DNA of 64,000 bases, from contig NZ_QETF01000008.1 in assembly GCF_003129565.1 (NCBI RefSeq), forward strand, positions 62,001 through 126,000, read 5' to 3'. Shown here piece after piece: positions 45,656-52,760 of the stretch. Position 1 is the stretch's first letter. Every line of letters starts with the position of its first letter. The notes beneath the pieces were generated by a model. The model did no database searches. It was not told the origin of the DNA and worked only from the letters and a program-made list of their open reading frames with translations. The position numbers and the translations under genes are program-made. This DNA is from Salibaculum griseiflavum. GTDB lineage: Bacteria > Pseudomonadota > Alphaproteobacteria > Rhodobacterales > Rhodobacteraceae.

Positions 45656-46495
45656 ATGCACATCCCCCCCTTCGACAACGCCAACAAACCCATCGTGGAC
45701 GTGGATCATGACCTCGTCCCGTTGAACTATTTCAACATCGTCAAGCTGAAGGCCGGCGAGACGTTCGAATACAAGCTGGACGGCTACGAGACCTGCATCG
45801 TCCCGGCCACCGGCACCGTGGATGTCGAAGTGGGCGGCGAGACCTTTGCCGAGATCGGCAATCGGGGGGTCGATGTCTGGGATGGCGACCCCGAAGGCGT
45901 CTATGTGCCCACCGCCATGGGCGCCCGCATCACCGCGCGCACCGATACCGAGACCTTCGTCGCCGGGGCGAAATATGCCGAAACGCTGACACCCTTTGCC
46001 GTGCGCAGCCATGAGCTGGACCTCGTGCAATATGGATCGGACGACACCAAGACCCACCGCAAGATCAAGCATATCCTGGGCGCGGGGCACCATGACCGCG
46101 TGGGCCGGCTGCTGGTGAGCGAACTCTTCACCGTGGGCGCGGGCGGCTGGTCCGGCTTTCCCAGCCATAAGCACGACACAGACCGCCTGCCCGAAGAAAC
46201 GCGCCACGACGAGACCTACAATTTCCGCTTCAAGCCCGATTACGGCTCCGGCCTGCAAATGCTGCAACGGGTCGATAACGAACCGGGCGACGCCTATCAC
46301 GTGATGAACGGCTCTACCGTTTTGATCGACAAGGGCTATCACCCCTGCTGCGTCCTACCGGGTTACGAGATGTATTATTTCACCATCCTTGGTGGCCTAA
46401 GCCAGCGCAGCCTGAAGCAATATTTCCAGCCGACGCATGAAGAGCAGCTGCACACCATTCCCGGGATCATGGACATGGTGGCCAAGTTCAAATGA
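45656..46495 (+). CDS. Second IolB-family 5-deoxy-glucuronate isomerase
   Basis: A 279-aa double-cupin protein with the IolB metal region GFPSHKHDTDRLPEETRHDE and the closing YHPCCVLPGYEMYYFTILGG. It diverges markedly from the iolB at 27373-28179, so it may act on a substituted 5-deoxyuronate. 9 bp behind the kinase; ATGA overlap with the following aldolase. Confidence 0.88.
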   Translation: MHIPPFDNANKPIVDVDHDLVPLNYFNIVKLKAGETFEYKLDGYETCIVPATGTVDVEVGGETFAEIGNRGVDVWDGDPEGVYVPTAMGARITARTDTETFVAGAKYAETLTPFAVRSHELDLVQYGSDDTKTHRKIKHILGAGHHDRVGRLLVSELFTVGAGGWSGFPSHKHDTDRLPEETRHDETYNFRFKPDYGSGLQMLQRVDNEPGDAYHVMNGSTVLIDKGYHPCCVLPGYEMYYFTILGGLSQRSLKQYFQPTHEEQLHTIPGIMDMVAKFK

Positions 46496-47322
46496 CGCGC
46501 GCCACGCTTTCCCAGGTTCTGCAACCGGCCATGCAGGGCGGCTATGCCGTGGCAGGGGTGGTCTGCCTGGGCTGGGAGGATGCGCGGGCCTATGTTGCCG
46601 CCGCCGAGGCCGAGGGCGCTCCGATCATCCTGCAGGCCGGACCGGGCGCGCGCGCGCACATGCCCCTGCCCGTCTGGGCGACGATGTTTCATGCGCTGGC
46701 CGATGCGGCCTCGGTCCCGGTGGTGTCGCATCTCGATCACGGACGCAGCGCAGAAGACTGCAAAGAGGCCATCGCCCTGGGGTTCACCAGCGTGATGTTC
46801 GATGGCTCGCGCCTGCCGCTTGAGGAGAACATCGCCGAAACCCGCGCAATCGCCCGCATGGCCCATGCGGCGGGCGTGTCCTGCGAGGGTGAGATCGGTT
46901 TTGTCGGCTACCAGGACGGCGAGACCTCTGCCGGGACAGACCCGTCAGAGGCGGCCCGCTTCGCCGCGGAAACGGGGGTGGATGCGATGGCGATCTCGAT
47001 CGGCAACGTGCATCTGCAACAGAACCAGCAAGCGCGCATCGACCGCGACCGTCTGGCCGCGATCGAGGCGGCCACGGATGTCCCGCTGGTCATCCATGGC
47101 GGATCGGGCCTGCCTCACGCCCTGCGCGCCGAGCTGGCCACAGGCAGTCACATCTGCAAGTTCAACATCGGGACGGAATTGCGGATGACCTTCGGCGCGG
47201 CGCTGCGCGAAACGCTGGCCGCCGATGCCGACCTCTTCGACCGGATCGGCATCCTGTCGACAACCGAAGCCGCCTTGTCCGACAAGGCGCGCGAAGTCAT
47301 CCGCGGATTGCGGGCGGGTTAG
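46492..47322 (+). CDS. Class II ketose-bisphosphate aldolase (IolJ/KbaY/GatY type)
   Basis: A 276-aa zinc aldolase. Zinc-site block VVSHLDHGRSAEDCKEAI, then CEGEIGFVGYQDGE, VIHGGSGLP and KFNIGTELRM. In this operon it would split 2-deoxy-5-keto-gluconate 6-phosphate (or a variant) into DHAP and a semialdehyde, completing the kinase-isomerase-aldolase trio. The C-terminal end overlaps by 4 bp the convergent PanB-like gene. Confidence 0.88.
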   Translation: MTRATLSQVLQPAMQGGYAVAGVVCLGWEDARAYVAAAEAEGAPIILQAGPGARAHMPLPVWATMFHALADAASVPVVSHLDHGRSAEDCKEAIALGFTSVMFDGSRLPLEENIAETRAIARMAHAAGVSCEGEIGFVGYQDGETSAGTDPSEAARFAAETGVDAMAISIGNVHLQQNQQARIDRDRLAAIEAATDVPLVIHGGSGLPHALRAELATGSHICKFNIGTELRMTFGAALRETLAADADLFDRIGILSTTEAALSDKAREVIRGLRAG

Positions 47323-48122
47323 CGCCCCAATTCCGACAGGAACGATTCGAATTCCTCGTCCGAAATCGAAACCGCGTGCTCCGGCCCGGGATAGTCACCC
47401 GATTTCACATCCGCGATGAATTCACCAAAGGCGGCGACCCGTTCGCGTTGGAGCCTTTCGAACTCGGCCGCGAAGTTGCGATAGGTCCTGGCATGACGTG
47501 GCCGCTTATTGACCCCATGGCCCAGAACGTCCTCGGCAAAGAGATATTGCGCATCCGCATGCGCACCCGCCCCCATGCCCAGAAGCAGGAGCGGCGTGTT
47601 CTCGGCGATCATCCGGGCCACGCGGTCGGGTACGACTTCCAGTTCGGCACCGAAACACCCGATCTCTTCCAGCCGCTTGACGTGGTCCCAGACCGCGCGG
47701 GCACCGGCGGCAGTCTTGCCCACCGCCCTAAAGCCGCCGGTCCACGTGCATTGGCTGGGGATCAGGCCGACATGCGCCACGACCGGTATGGCGTTGTCGC
47801 AAAGCAGTTTCTGGATATCGAGCGAGGCTGCGCAATAGACGCAATCAGCCCCGGTCTGCATCGCCGCATGCGCGGCACGCAGGTAGTCCTCCCCGGTGCA
47901 AAGCGCCCCGTATAGCAGGCCGACCTGCACGAAACAGTCACCCGCCGCCGCACGCATCGCGGGCGTCCAGAGCGGGGCGACGACGGACAGCATGTCGATC
48001 CCCGCCTCGGCCGCCGCGCGGGCCTCGTCCTCTGTCTCGACGAACAGCATGGTCAGCTTGTCGCCTGCCGTCTTGCGCGCGCGCAGGTCGGCCACGGTGG
48101 GCCGCGCGTGATACATCCCCAT
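47319..48122 (-). CDS. PanB-like (ketopantoate hydroxymethyltransferase family) protein
   Basis: A 267-aa phosphoenolpyruvate/pyruvate-barrel protein. PanB features are VVAHVGLIPSQCTWTGGF, then LEEIGCFGAELEVVPDRVA and LLLLGMGAGAHADAQYLF. Biosynthetic PanB transfers a one-carbon unit from methylene-tetrahydrofolate to a 2-oxo acid. The N-terminal part here is unusual, and the gene is locked to a Rieske ferredoxin (3 bp) and a MocD-like oxygenase. A catabolic one-carbon-handling role is therefore conceivable. Start at 48122 or an ATG six bases later. Confidence 0.75.
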   Translation of the reverse strand: MGMYHARPTVADLRARKTAGDKLTMLFVETEDEARAAAEAGIDMLSVVAPLWTPAMRAAAGDCFVQVGLLYGALCTGEDYLRAAHAAMQTGADCVYCAASLDIQKLLCDNAIPVVAHVGLIPSQCTWTGGFRAVGKTAAGARAVWDHVKRLEEIGCFGAELEVVPDRVARMIAENTPLLLLGMGAGAHADAQYLFAEDVLGHGVNKRPRHARTYRNFAAEFERLQRERVAAFGEFIADVKSGDYPGPEHAVSISDEEFESFLSELGR

Positions 48123-48125
48123 CCC

Positions 48126-48437
48126 TCAGACCTCGATCAGGACGCGGCCATTTTCGACCTTGGTGCGATAGGTGTTCAGGTTGACGCAGGCGGGCGCACG
48201 CTTGGCCTCTCCGGTGCGGTAATCGAAGGTCGCGTTGTGCTTTGGGCACTCGATTTCATATTCCATCACCAGGCCATCCTCCAGATGCACCTGTTCATGG
48301 GTGCAAAGACCGTCGGTGCAGAAGAACTCTCCGTCCGGGCTGTGGTAGATGGCGAATGTCCGGCCATCGTGATCGAACCGAACCAGGTCCTCCTCGTCGA
48401 TCTCGTCGGTGGCGCAGGCGTCGATCCATTGGGTCAT
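48126..48437 (-). CDS. mocE: Rieske [2Fe-2S] ferredoxin, MocE-like
   Basis: A 103-aa soluble electron carrier. The Rieske ligands are Cys45/His47 (LCTHEQ) and Cys64/His67 (ECPKHN). It lies 17 bp behind a MocD-like oxygenase. In Rhizobium, MocD, MocE and MocF together are required to demethylate the rhizopine 3-O-methyl-scyllo-inosamine, so this is the matching electron donor. No MocF reductase is seen in the window. The family call is firm; the mocE symbol rests on the pairing. Confidence 0.85.
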   Translation of the reverse strand: MTQWIDACATDEIDEEDLVRFDHDGRTFAIYHSPDGEFFCTDGLCTHEQVHLEDGLVMEYEIECPKHNATFDYRTGEAKRAPACVNLNTYRTKVENGRVLIEV

Positions 48438-48454
48438 TGTCGTCCTCCCTTTCC

Positions 48455-49534
48455 TTATTGTGCAGCGGCGCCAAGCGCCTCGGCGTGGAAATCCTCGCGA
48501 TAGGGCCTCGCCGTCGTGGGCAATTCGCGTTTCAGGAAATAGTCCTCATTGCGCAGTTGCCGCCGAAGCGCCGGGATCATCTCGGCCAGCGCCTCGGGAA
48601 TGGAGCGGTTGGGCGCGGGCAGGTCATGCTTGATCTTCTCGTGCAGTCTGGGCAGCTGGTGATAGGGCACCATGGGGAACATGTGGTGTTCCACGTGGTA
48701 ATTCATGTTCCAGTAGATGAAGCGGCTGACCGGGTTCATGTAGACCGTGCGCGAATTCAGCCGGTGGTCGATCACGTTGTCGGCCAGACCGCCATGTTGC
48801 AGCAGCCCGGTCATGATGTGGTGCCAGGCCCCGTAAAGCCGTGGCAGCCCGATCACCATAAGCGGCAGGATCGACCCCATCGCCACGGCCAGCGCGATGA
48901 CCGCCGCATAGATCGCCACCCAGATCCGGGCCACGCGGATGACCCTGTGCTGTTCGGCCTCGGGGATGTAGCTGGCTTCTTCGGGGTGCAGGCGCCCCGA
49001 CGCATTCAGCAGCATGCGCCCGATGGCATGCCAGACATCCACCAACCCGAACAGGTTGGCGATCAGGCGGATGAAATCCGGCGGCCGCATCACGGCGATT
49101 TCCGGGTCGCGGCCCACGATGATCGTATCAGTGTGGTGGCGGGCATGGGACCAGCGCCAGGTATGCGGGTTTCGCATCATGCAGAAGCTGGCGACATTGT
49201 AGAGCCAGTCGTTGTACCGGCGCGTCTTGAAGGCCGTGCCGTGGCTGCATTCGTGCCACCGGCTGTCCATGGCCGACCCGTAGAGAACACCATAGGCCAG
49301 CCAGAACGGCGCAGACCACCAGGACGGCCACAGGGCGATGCCGAGTCCGGCCAGCACGATCATCGCGCCGAACAGGATCACGGTGTCGCGGATCGCCGGG
49401 TCGTCGGACCGTTTCATCAGCTCTTTCATTTCCTTGCGGGAAATGTCGGTATGATACCACTCGGCCGCGGCGAGACCGGTTTCAACGGCCCGCCTGGCAT
49501 CCGGCCCAAGCATGGAATAGTCGCGCAGTCCCAT
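48455..49534 (-). CDS. mocD: MocD-like membrane di-iron oxygenase (fatty-acid-desaturase fold)
   Basis: A 359-aa integral membrane oxygenase of the desaturase/hydroxylase superfamily. All three histidine boxes are intact: HECSH at 94-98, HARHH at 130-134 and HVEHH at 280-284, with hydrophobic segments near 50-85 and 205-230. Next to a Rieske ferredoxin and inositol genes it fits the rhizopine O-demethylase component MocD better than a lipid desaturase. Product would be a demethylated cyclitol plus formaldehyde; inferred, not shown. Confidence 0.82.
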   Translation of the reverse strand: MGLRDYSMLGPDARRAVETGLAAAEWYHTDISRKEMKELMKRSDDPAIRDTVILFGAMIVLAGLGIALWPSWWSAPFWLAYGVLYGSAMDSRWHECSHGTAFKTRRYNDWLYNVASFCMMRNPHTWRWSHARHHTDTIIVGRDPEIAVMRPPDFIRLIANLFGLVDVWHAIGRMLLNASGRLHPEEASYIPEAEQHRVIRVARIWVAIYAAVIALAVAMGSILPLMVIGLPRLYGAWHHIMTGLLQHGGLADNVIDHRLNSRTVYMNPVSRFIYWNMNYHVEHHMFPMVPYHQLPRLHEKIKHDLPAPNRSIPEALAEMIPALRRQLRNEDYFLKRELPTTARPYREDFHAEALGAAAQ

Positions 49535-49623
49535 CTATCGTCCTCCCAAGGGTGCAGCTTGGGGTCGTGATACCCGAGGACAGGGGCAAAATGCGCGCGC
49601 CAGCCTTGCATTTACCTCAAATC

Positions 49624-49659
49624 ACATCAAACATGCAGCTCTGAATTGATGTAATTACA
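49624..49659. promoter_or_regulatory. Operator-like inverted repeats between mocD and the LacI gene
   Basis: ACATCAA (49624-49630) and TTGATGT (49646-49652) form an inverted repeat with a 15-bp spacer. The second arm runs into the palindrome TGTAATTACA (49650-49659), which ends 10 bp before the LacI start. A regulator bound here would cover both divergent promoters. Confidence 0.5.
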
Positions 49660-49669
49660 CCATATCACC

Positions 49670-50701
49670 ATGTCCAAACGCCCAACGATCAAGGATCTCG
49701 CCCGCGAAGCCGGGGTCGGCGTGGCAACGGTTGACCGGGTTCTGCATGGCCGCGCCAATGTCAGCCCGGCAACGGTGCAACGCGTCGCCGAGGCCGCAGA
49801 GCGCATCGGCTATCACGCGGCTGGCTTGATCCCCGAGCATCGAACGCGGCGCGACCGACAGCTTCGCCTCGGCTTCGTGCTGCACAAGCACGGGCAGGAG
49901 TTCTATCGCAGCTTTGCCGCCGAGATCGACCGTGCGGCCAAGGCGGTGCCCGGCTACGACCTGCGCATTAAGATCGAAGCCTGCGCCTCGCAATCGCCCG
50001 AGGACTTCGCACAGGCCTTCACCCGCGCCGCCGAGAGCGCCGATGCGGTGGCCGGCCCTGCTATCAACCATGCCATCGTGGATCGCTGCATCGCCGAGAT
50101 AGCCGCCGGCGGCACGCCCTGCTTCGCGCTGCTCAACGATTTCGCACGGGATGTGCGGCTGGGCTATTTCGGACTCGACAACATGCAGGTTGGACGCATC
50201 GCCGGCTGGATGATCGCCACCCGGATGGGCCAACAGGGCAAGGCGGCGGTTTTCGTCGGGGGCAATCGCTGGCATGGCCATGTCCTGCGCGAAACCGGCT
50301 TTCGCAGCTACCTGCGGGAATACGCGCCGGGGATCGAGGTGCTGGACACGATCGTCAATCTCGAGACCCGGCAGGTCACCTACGAAGCGACGCTGGACCT
50401 TCTGGACAGGCATCCGGATCTCGGCGCGATCTTCGTGGCCGGCGGCGGCATGGAAGGGGCGATCCGCGCCCTGCGCGAGATGCGGCCGCCCGGCAAGGTG
50501 GCCCTCGTGGTTCCGGAACTGACAGAGGACACCAGAAGGGCCTTGACCGACCGCTACGCGGTTATGGCAATCGGCACGCCCCTGGGACCTCTTTGCCGGG
50601 ACTTGATCGCGGCCATGATCACCGCTGCGGAAACAGGAAGAATCCCCGGTCCGGACCGGGTCTTCCTGCAACCGCAGATTTACGTTCCGGAAGCGGTATG
50701 A
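49670..50701 (+). CDS. LacI-family regulator, paralogue of the inositol LacI
   Basis: A 343-aa regulator: HTH TIKDLAREAGVGVATVDRVL and a ligand domain with GGNRWHGH, NLETRQVTYEATLDLL and VAGGGMEGAIRALRE. These blocks recur almost unchanged in the regulator at 39221-40249. It is divergent from the mocD-mocE-panB-like operon, with inverted repeats in the spacer, and is its probable regulator. A methylated or amino inositol is a reasonable guess for the effector. Confidence 0.9.
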   Translation: MSKRPTIKDLAREAGVGVATVDRVLHGRANVSPATVQRVAEAAERIGYHAAGLIPEHRTRRDRQLRLGFVLHKHGQEFYRSFAAEIDRAAKAVPGYDLRIKIEACASQSPEDFAQAFTRAAESADAVAGPAINHAIVDRCIAEIAAGGTPCFALLNDFARDVRLGYFGLDNMQVGRIAGWMIATRMGQQGKAAVFVGGNRWHGHVLRETGFRSYLREYAPGIEVLDTIVNLETRQVTYEATLDLLDRHPDLGAIFVAGGGMEGAIRALREMRPPGKVALVVPELTEDTRRALTDRYAVMAIGTPLGPLCRDLIAAMITAAETGRIPGPDRVFLQPQIYVPEAV

Positions 50702-50729
50702 GACCGGCCTGTGGCGGTATCCCGGTCTC
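50700..50729. terminator. Hairpin between convergent LacI and Hpt genes
   Basis: GAGACCGG (50700-50707) pairs with CCGGTCTC (50722-50729) across a 14-nt loop, in the short gap between two convergent stops. It lacks a T-run, so at best a weak bidirectional terminator or RNA end structure. Confidence 0.4.
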
Positions 50730-50755
50730 AGGGTCGTACCATGGGAAACGGCTGA

Positions 50756-51127
50756 TCAGCCGCCAACCTCGTCCAACGGTCTATCCTGGCCAATCTGGTC
50801 GAGTTCCTCGATGAGCGTATCCGTCACCTGGATGGTCGCGCCAATCGCGTCGCGCGTATTCACTTCGATCGCGGTGCGGGTCAGGTTTTCGGCGTTGCGT
50901 GCCAGCTCGCCCAGGCGTCCAAAGCCCAACGTGTCTGCAACGCCGGCGATGCGGTGCGCGATCTGCAAGACCGATTGCAGCGCGTGCTGGTCATCGGGCT
51001 GCGTCTCGAGCCGGTCGAGGAGCGCATCCAGCTGTTGCGATTGCTCATATGCCCGGTCGGCGAATTTCTTTCGAACCGCTGCGATGGAAAGATCAAAGGC
51101 GCTTTGGTTCTTCGAAAGGTCGTTCAT
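50756..51127 (-). CDS. Hpt-domain phosphotransfer protein
   Basis: A 123-aa helical protein with the Hpt motif LQIAHRIAGVADTLGFGRLG, phospho-acceptor His58. It would relay phosphate between the kinases and receivers of this cluster. I start it at ATG 51127 (MNDLSK), 20 bp behind the response-regulator gene; the frame is open further upstream but only by overlapping that gene. No other domain is present. Confidence 0.8.
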   Translation of the reverse strand: MNDLSKNQSAFDLSIAAVRKKFADRAYEQSQQLDALLDRLETQPDDQHALQSVLQIAHRIAGVADTLGFGRLGELARNAENLTRTAIEVNTRDAIGATIQVTDTLIEELDQIGQDRPLDEVGG

Positions 51128-51147
51128 CTTTCCAGTCCCGATGCCCT

Positions 51148-52107
51148 TCACCAGATCCGCGCTCGTTCTTCCGCACCCGAGCCAGCCGGGGACAGGTCTG
51201 CATCCAGCGGCCGCAACAGCAGGTTGAGGCGGTTCGGCGCCGACCAGATCCCGGGCGAGAAGACCTCGCCCATGACAAGGCGGATCGGACATTCCTCGCC
51301 GGACGAAAGCAGCGGAGGATCCTGCTCCAGGTTGGCCTCGATGGACCATAGCGTTTCGGGGCCAATAACGGTGTTCTTGCCACTCACCACCACGACGAAC
51401 TGGCCATTGCCGACATAGGTCACGAGGTGATCGGTATGCTTGAACCCTACCGTGATCGCGGCCGCCGTGTCGCTGAGGATATCATAGGCATCCGACGGGT
51501 CGATCCGGGCGTGAATCTCGCGGAAACCCGGAATGGAAAACACGACGGATTGGCTCTTGATGGCCATCCAGTAGGTCAGGCGCAGAAGGTAGTTTTCCAT
51601 GGCGGTCATGCTGATGACACGCGGCACATCACGTAGCGCAATCGGCTCATCGACGCCGAACGCCGCGCCCATGCCGGTGCGGGCCTTCAGGGAGGCCGCT
51701 TCGGTCGCATAGGCATCGACCTTTTTCGCCTGGTTGGAGAGCCGGGCGGCAAGACTGATCCGCACACCGAGCTCGATCGGGTCGAACGGCTTGTTGACAT
51801 AGTCCATAGCCCCGGCCGCGAATGCCTGGTCAATGAACCGCCGCTCCTGCATGGCGGTGATCATGATGATGGGTGTCGACGCATATTGCGCCATCTTGCG
51901 CAGGCGCGCGCAAAGTTCGATGCCGTCCATGCCCGGCATCTGGATGTCCAGAAGGAAAATGTCGAAGGGGGTATCGGTATGGGCAACCGCGCCCAGCGCC
52001 TCTTCTCCGGACGATGCCGCTGTCACGTCAGTGTAGCCTGCGCCCGAGAGCGCCGAGCCCAGAAGCTCCAGCGCAAAGTCATCGTCGTCTACGATCAGTA
52101 TTTTCAT
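51148..52107 (-). CDS. Response regulator with degenerate GGDEF-like output domain
   Basis: A 319-aa protein. Residues 1-120 are a receiver (ILIVDDDD, phospho-Asp54 in LLDIQMPGMDG, Lys106 in YVNKPFDP). After a linker, residues ~165-300 have the fold order of a diguanylate cyclase, but the active loop reads YVGNGQFVVVV (GNGQF at 233-237) in place of GGDEF, so cyclase activity is not expected. A close paralogue with GNGHF is at 57077-58192. Its output may be a protein interaction or nucleotide sensing. Confidence 0.8.
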   Translation of the reverse strand: MKILIVDDDDFALELLGSALSGAGYTDVTAASSGEEALGAVAHTDTPFDIFLLDIQMPGMDGIELCARLRKMAQYASTPIIMITAMQERRFIDQAFAAGAMDYVNKPFDPIELGVRISLAARLSNQAKKVDAYATEAASLKARTGMGAAFGVDEPIALRDVPRVISMTAMENYLLRLTYWMAIKSQSVVFSIPGFREIHARIDPSDAYDILSDTAAAITVGFKHTDHLVTYVGNGQFVVVVSGKNTVIGPETLWSIEANLEQDPPLLSSGEECPIRLVMGEVFSPGIWSAPNRLNLLLRPLDADLSPAGSGAEERARIW

Positions 52108-52253
52108 TTTCTGCTCCAGTGACCGGGCGGCACGTGGATGCTGCAATGCATCCCTTCTTCTGCCCGGCGCCCCAATCCATCGACTTATGGTTGAAGCCAG
52201 ACTTCCCGCGAATTGTGGCAGCAGTTGGACGAAAACGGAGAATTTGAAAGGAT

Positions 52254-52661
52254 TCAAACGGCCTGCCGCAGCTGGACGACCGGCCGGCTACTCCAGACCT
52301 CCCGGATCTGATTGGCCAGCTCCATCGGATCGAATGGCTTGGTGATCACCTCCAGGGCGCCCTCGCGGCGCAGGCCGTCGGCGATATCCGCCTGCACACG
52401 CGCGGTCATGAAGATCACCGGCACGTATTGCAGCCCCGGCAGGTTGCGCAAGGCGCGGAGCGTCTGTTCACCGTCCATCTCGGGCATCATGTAATCCAGC
52501 AGGAAGAGGTCCGGGGCAAAATCTGCGGCCTTCTCGGTGGCTTCCCGGCCCGAACCACATTGCAGCACCTCCAGGTTGCCAACCATTTCAAGGGCCATGT
52601 TCGCGATGACGCGGATATCCTCGTCGTCATCCACATGCAGTATGCGCTTCAGTTCGGCCAT
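52254..52661 (-). CDS. Single-domain response regulator (CheY-like)
   Basis: A 135-aa stand-alone receiver: ILHVDDDEDIR, phospho-Asp in LLDYMMPEMDGE, conserved Thr in VIFMTARV and Lys in VITKPFDPMEL. It has no output domain, so it is a phosphorelay intermediate or acts by binding a partner. It lies between the two-PAS kinase upstream and the degenerate-GGDEF regulator downstream, with gaps of about 100 and 146 bp. Confidence 0.9.
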   Translation of the reverse strand: MAELKRILHVDDDEDIRVIANMALEMVGNLEVLQCGSGREATEKAADFAPDLFLLDYMMPEMDGEQTLRALRNLPGLQYVPVIFMTARVQADIADGLRREGALEVITKPFDPMELANQIREVWSSRPVVQLRQAV

Positions 52662-52760
52662 GGCGTTTGCTCCAGTTTCTCGGGATTATTCGGTTTGGCT
52701 ATCAATTGCAGGAGACCTGTACCTTTGGGGGTCGGAAAAGCGTCATTTCAAAGGTCTTTA

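Noticed and set aside
47319-48122. Phosphoenolpyruvate hydrolase / TIM-barrel signalling protein as the identity of the PanB-like gene
   Set aside because: The WTGGF and LEEIGCFGAELEVVP blocks and the GMGAGAHADAQ stretch fit the ketopantoate hydroxymethyltransferase family better.
48455-49534. Ordinary fatty acid desaturase for membrane lipids
   Set aside because: The fold is the same, but tight linkage to a Rieske ferredoxin, inositol genes and a LacI-type regulator favours a MocD-like catabolic oxygenase; kept only as an alternative.
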